The notes under the pieces are model-generated. The model did not search any database. It was not told the origin of the DNA and saw only the letters and a program-made list of their open reading frames with translations. Shown here piece by piece: positions 7,201 to 7,650 of a DNA stretch of 7,650 nt. The position numbers and the translations under genes were made by a program. Source of the stretch: HGM11525 sp045649145 (lineage in GTDB: Bacteria > Bacillota > Clostridia > UBA1381); assembly GCA_045649145.1 (NCBI GenBank), contig JAZRPK010000080.1, positions 1 to 7,650 of the forward strand. Reading direction: 5' to 3'. Within the stretch, counting starts at the first letter, position 1, and every line of letters begins with the position of its first letter.

Positions 7201-7351
7201 CGATAACCACATCAGTTATGAGTATTTTACAATGCCATTATCAGACGGCGGAGTGCTCGGCTGGTCAAAGGAAATCTGGACAAAGCCAACCCGACACTCG
7301 TATAAGTTGCCTGTACTTTTGGGAGTCAGAAATCAGGAAGTATTCAGGTAA
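4241..7351 (+). CDS. Secreted SLH-domain protein with two GLUG-type beta-helix modules
   Basis: The product is 1036 residues from GTG 4241, 8 bases after AAGGGAG. A signal peptide (1-21, cleavage likely after ASA) is followed by three SLH domains (about 24-71, 80-131, 141-191), each ending in a TRAE-like motif (ITRAE 56-60, LTREE 116-120, LTRAE 178-182). SLH trimers bind pyruvylated wall polysaccharide, so the protein should sit on the cell wall. Residues about 214-293 form a small beta-rich segment (CNIYYTLN...YNIYLVAVTPDGK) resembling chitobiase C-terminal or Fn3-like domains. Then come two similar right-handed beta-helix modules of GLUG type. Each has an AEQL/AEEL entry segment (315-318, 607-610), an LDGxGxxI strand (351-358, 652-659), rungs marked by AGGI or GGIC, and a closing W-x4-W-T motif (565-571, 1008-1014). 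I see no catalytic motif. A structural, adhesive or glycan-binding role is plausible, but not shown. No transmembrane segment follows the signal. The next gene begins 30 bases later and is probably co-transcribed. Confidence 0.92.
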   Translation: MRICKIIPLILLLFVFSTASAAVDTQGHWAEEQIAQLEADGIMTGDGTNFMPDRNITRAEFVTAVIRMMGINPTSNKNLFSDVARDSVYTPYISYAAEIGIVSGYDDGTFRPYNPLTREESVVILSRAFGFLSGYNIGTQFSDYVDITDGAKDAFAFALRKGIITGYPDKTLRPRATLTRAEAAVLLVKADKIEATEPGFVMGYPRLEKKGKYGAMRLEVCTNMPCNIYYTLNSADMPGTPALINVNKLLTTTTQPNKHQTADIIADSGKAYNIYLVAVTPDGKKSNIVKIANTTPLPYYDGDGTVENPYGIYTAEQLEMISFFNDRAFVLKNDITLTGEWEPIDDFRGSLDGAGHMIDGLYINTDDSYAGLFRRVTKGEIKNLTVNGQVSAKANAGIFAGEFLDAKITSCVASGRVGAVTNNAGGFFGESAGRIENCLSGVYIVEAGSFAGGIAGQNYGSIRNSISAAYTVVADIYAGGIASVNVGGKIENNIAASVHVYDMLLGNCGRITTSKQDAVVSNNYAYSGMITTSESGINELDNDNGADLTWEELIDRQALCRKLQWDEELWTGGGRGERYLIMRPQGTKEPNVLAGTCEYAPIRVSSAEELLGMISNPDMHYLLVDNIYFGNNLRWSVAADTALSEEGFSGTLDGGGNTIYNLDVQASETGYCGLIGTISSGTVRNLSLSSPKYTNGKITGAIAAVNYGTIENCNVDGMSVDAQDTTAYIGGISGYNYGTIRSTVSGGEIYSDAKNTVAGGICAHNEGFIDDTAFKGSIKTIKQKGVSESVAGGICGYNSGGMIYNAYASAEIRQQATTIYGGGICAIQSDGELYKCSSRGNLIAEQPGNTVAIAYSGGISGLAAGGIVMHSFSDCDIKQYTLSSYAGGICGYNEAAIVQSGYATGSLLQFSDAELKDKMPSYAGGICGYNEAGIVVSTVAVNRDITSYGIVGRVCAGGTKDQAYSNFAAKMNIATEGDGAFGGTTLPDNHISYEYFTMPLSDGGVLGWSKEIWTKPTRHSYKLPVLLGVRNQEVFR
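5426..5695 (+). repeat. GLUG-type rungs of the first beta-helix module
   Basis: Four turns are marked by AGIFAGEF (396-403), AGGFFGES (424-431), AGGIAGQN (451-458) and AGGIASVN (478-485), spaced 28, 27 and 27 residues. Related strands such as GRIENC (433-438) sit between them. The repeat is at protein level; DNA identity between units is low. Confidence 0.75.
6425..7030 (+). repeat. GLUG-type rungs of the second beta-helix module
   Basis: Seven turns carry GGI[CS] or close variants: glycine pairs near residues 730, 759, 792, 822, 857, 887 and 924, spaced about 29-37 residues. Most continue as GYN or a variant, and several are followed by G-T-I or E-A-x-I turns. Five have Cys in the same place (762, 795, 825, 890, 927); Ser (734, 860) replaces it in the other two. 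Confidence 0.75.
6893..6924 (+). repeat. 32-base direct repeat, copy 1
   Basis: This copy encodes YAGGICGYNEA (from residue 885) and is identical to copy 2 (7004-7035) except for one silent change in a glycine codon (GGC here, GGT there). The copies start 111 bases (37 codons) apart. Confidence 0.85.
7004..7035 (+). repeat. 32-base direct repeat, copy 2
   Basis: This copy encodes YAGGICGYNEA (from residue 922). With copy 1 (6893-6924) it marks a recent rung duplication or local homogenisation inside the second beta-helix; the other rungs are much more diverged at DNA level. Confidence 0.85.
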
Positions 7352-7381
7352 ACGGTCTGGTTTGGAAAGGAATGGTTAAAA

Positions 7382-7650
7382 ATGATAAAGAGGATTATTG
7401 CGGTGCTTGTGGCGGCATCGGTATTTAATACAACAGCTTTCGCGTCGATACTCGGTAGCGAGCTTGTGTCGCATAAGGATTACGATGTAGCCGACGGAAC
7501 GCTGCTGGCAGAGAATAAGTTTATGTCCGACCAGAACGGTGTGGGCTTGCAGAGTGAATATTATGCGGAATACTTGCCCAATACAGCCACAGTACCTGTT
7601 GTAGTAAACGGTAATGCTGTATTTGGCAAAAAAACAGCCAAGCAGGCGGC
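7382..7650 (+). CDS. N-terminus of a secreted protein, probably phosphodiester glycosidase (NAGPA-type); cut by window end
   Basis: Only the first 89 codons are present and the frame is open to the window edge. Start ATG 7382 follows a GGAAAGGA ribosome site (7364-7371) by 10 bases; the nearby ATG at 7372 is in another frame and not supported. The N-terminus is a signal peptide (MIKRIIAVLVAASVF...TTAFA, cleavage near residue 21). The mature start, SILGSELVSHKDYDVADGTLL followed by EYYAEYLPNTATVPVVVNGNAVFGKKTAKQAA, matches my memory of the leader region of clostridial phosphodiester glycosidase proteins: L-G-S-E-L near the start, 'ADGT', an acidic-aromatic stretch, then 'P-V-V-V-x-G' just before the catalytic domain. 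Those enzymes cleave phosphodiester-linked sugars, like the mammalian enzyme that uncovers mannose-6-phosphate. The catalytic domain itself lies outside the window, so this call rests on the leader only. It follows the SLH gene by 30 bases with no terminator, suggesting an operon of two surface proteins. Confidence 0.6.
   Translation, partial: MIKRIIAVLVAASVFNTTAFASILGSELVSHKDYDVADGTLLAENKFMSDQNGVGLQSEYYAEYLPNTATVPVVVNGNAVFGKKTAKQA

Overview
The window looks like a chromosomal segment from a low-to-moderate GC Firmicute, most likely an uncultured anaerobic Clostridia-type bacterium. The reasons are strong AGGAG-type Shine-Dalgarno sites with mixed ATG, GTG and TTG starts, extended -10 promoters, an S-layer homology (SLH) surface protein, Gram-positive-style lipoproteins and a clostridial-type citrate synthase. 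This placement is inferred from style, not from a search. All six genes lie on the + strand. I see no tRNA, rRNA, CRISPR array, transposase or phage gene.

Layout: (1) Positions 1-170 are AT-rich and hold at most the tail of an upstream gene, plus a -10-like box. (2) Positions 171-1013 encode a lipoprotein of the DUF4846 family. It is followed after 29 bases by holB (1043-2017), the delta' subunit of the DNA polymerase III clamp loader, whose nucleotide site is degenerate. The two are probably co-transcribed. (3) A promoter at about 2072-2100 drives a stand-alone citrate synthase gene (2141-3490, TTG start), which ends in a strong intrinsic terminator (3500-3530). (4) A small lipoprotein of unknown function (3700-4092) is a single-gene unit closed by a second intrinsic terminator (4101-4140). 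(5) A promoter at about 4179-4207 drives a 1036-residue secreted protein (4241-7351) with three SLH domains, a small beta-sandwich-like segment and two consecutive GLUG-type beta-helix modules. It is followed after 30 bases by the first 89 codons of a secreted protein (7382 to window end) that resembles the N-terminus of phosphodiester glycosidase (NAGPA-type) proteins.

How the genes relate: holB and citrate synthase are housekeeping genes (replication; carbon flow to citrate and 2-oxoglutarate). The other four encode exported proteins: two lipoproteins held on the outer face of the membrane, one SLH protein bound to the wall, and one secreted enzyme. The SLH gene and the gene after it form the most plausible functional unit, a surface protein beside an enzyme that may act on sugar-phosphodiester links in envelope glycans. 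No clear new multi-gene system is visible. The best leads are a possible papain-like catalytic site in the DUF4846 lipoprotein, the internally duplicated beta-helix protein with a regular cysteine ladder, and its pairing with the putative glycosidase.
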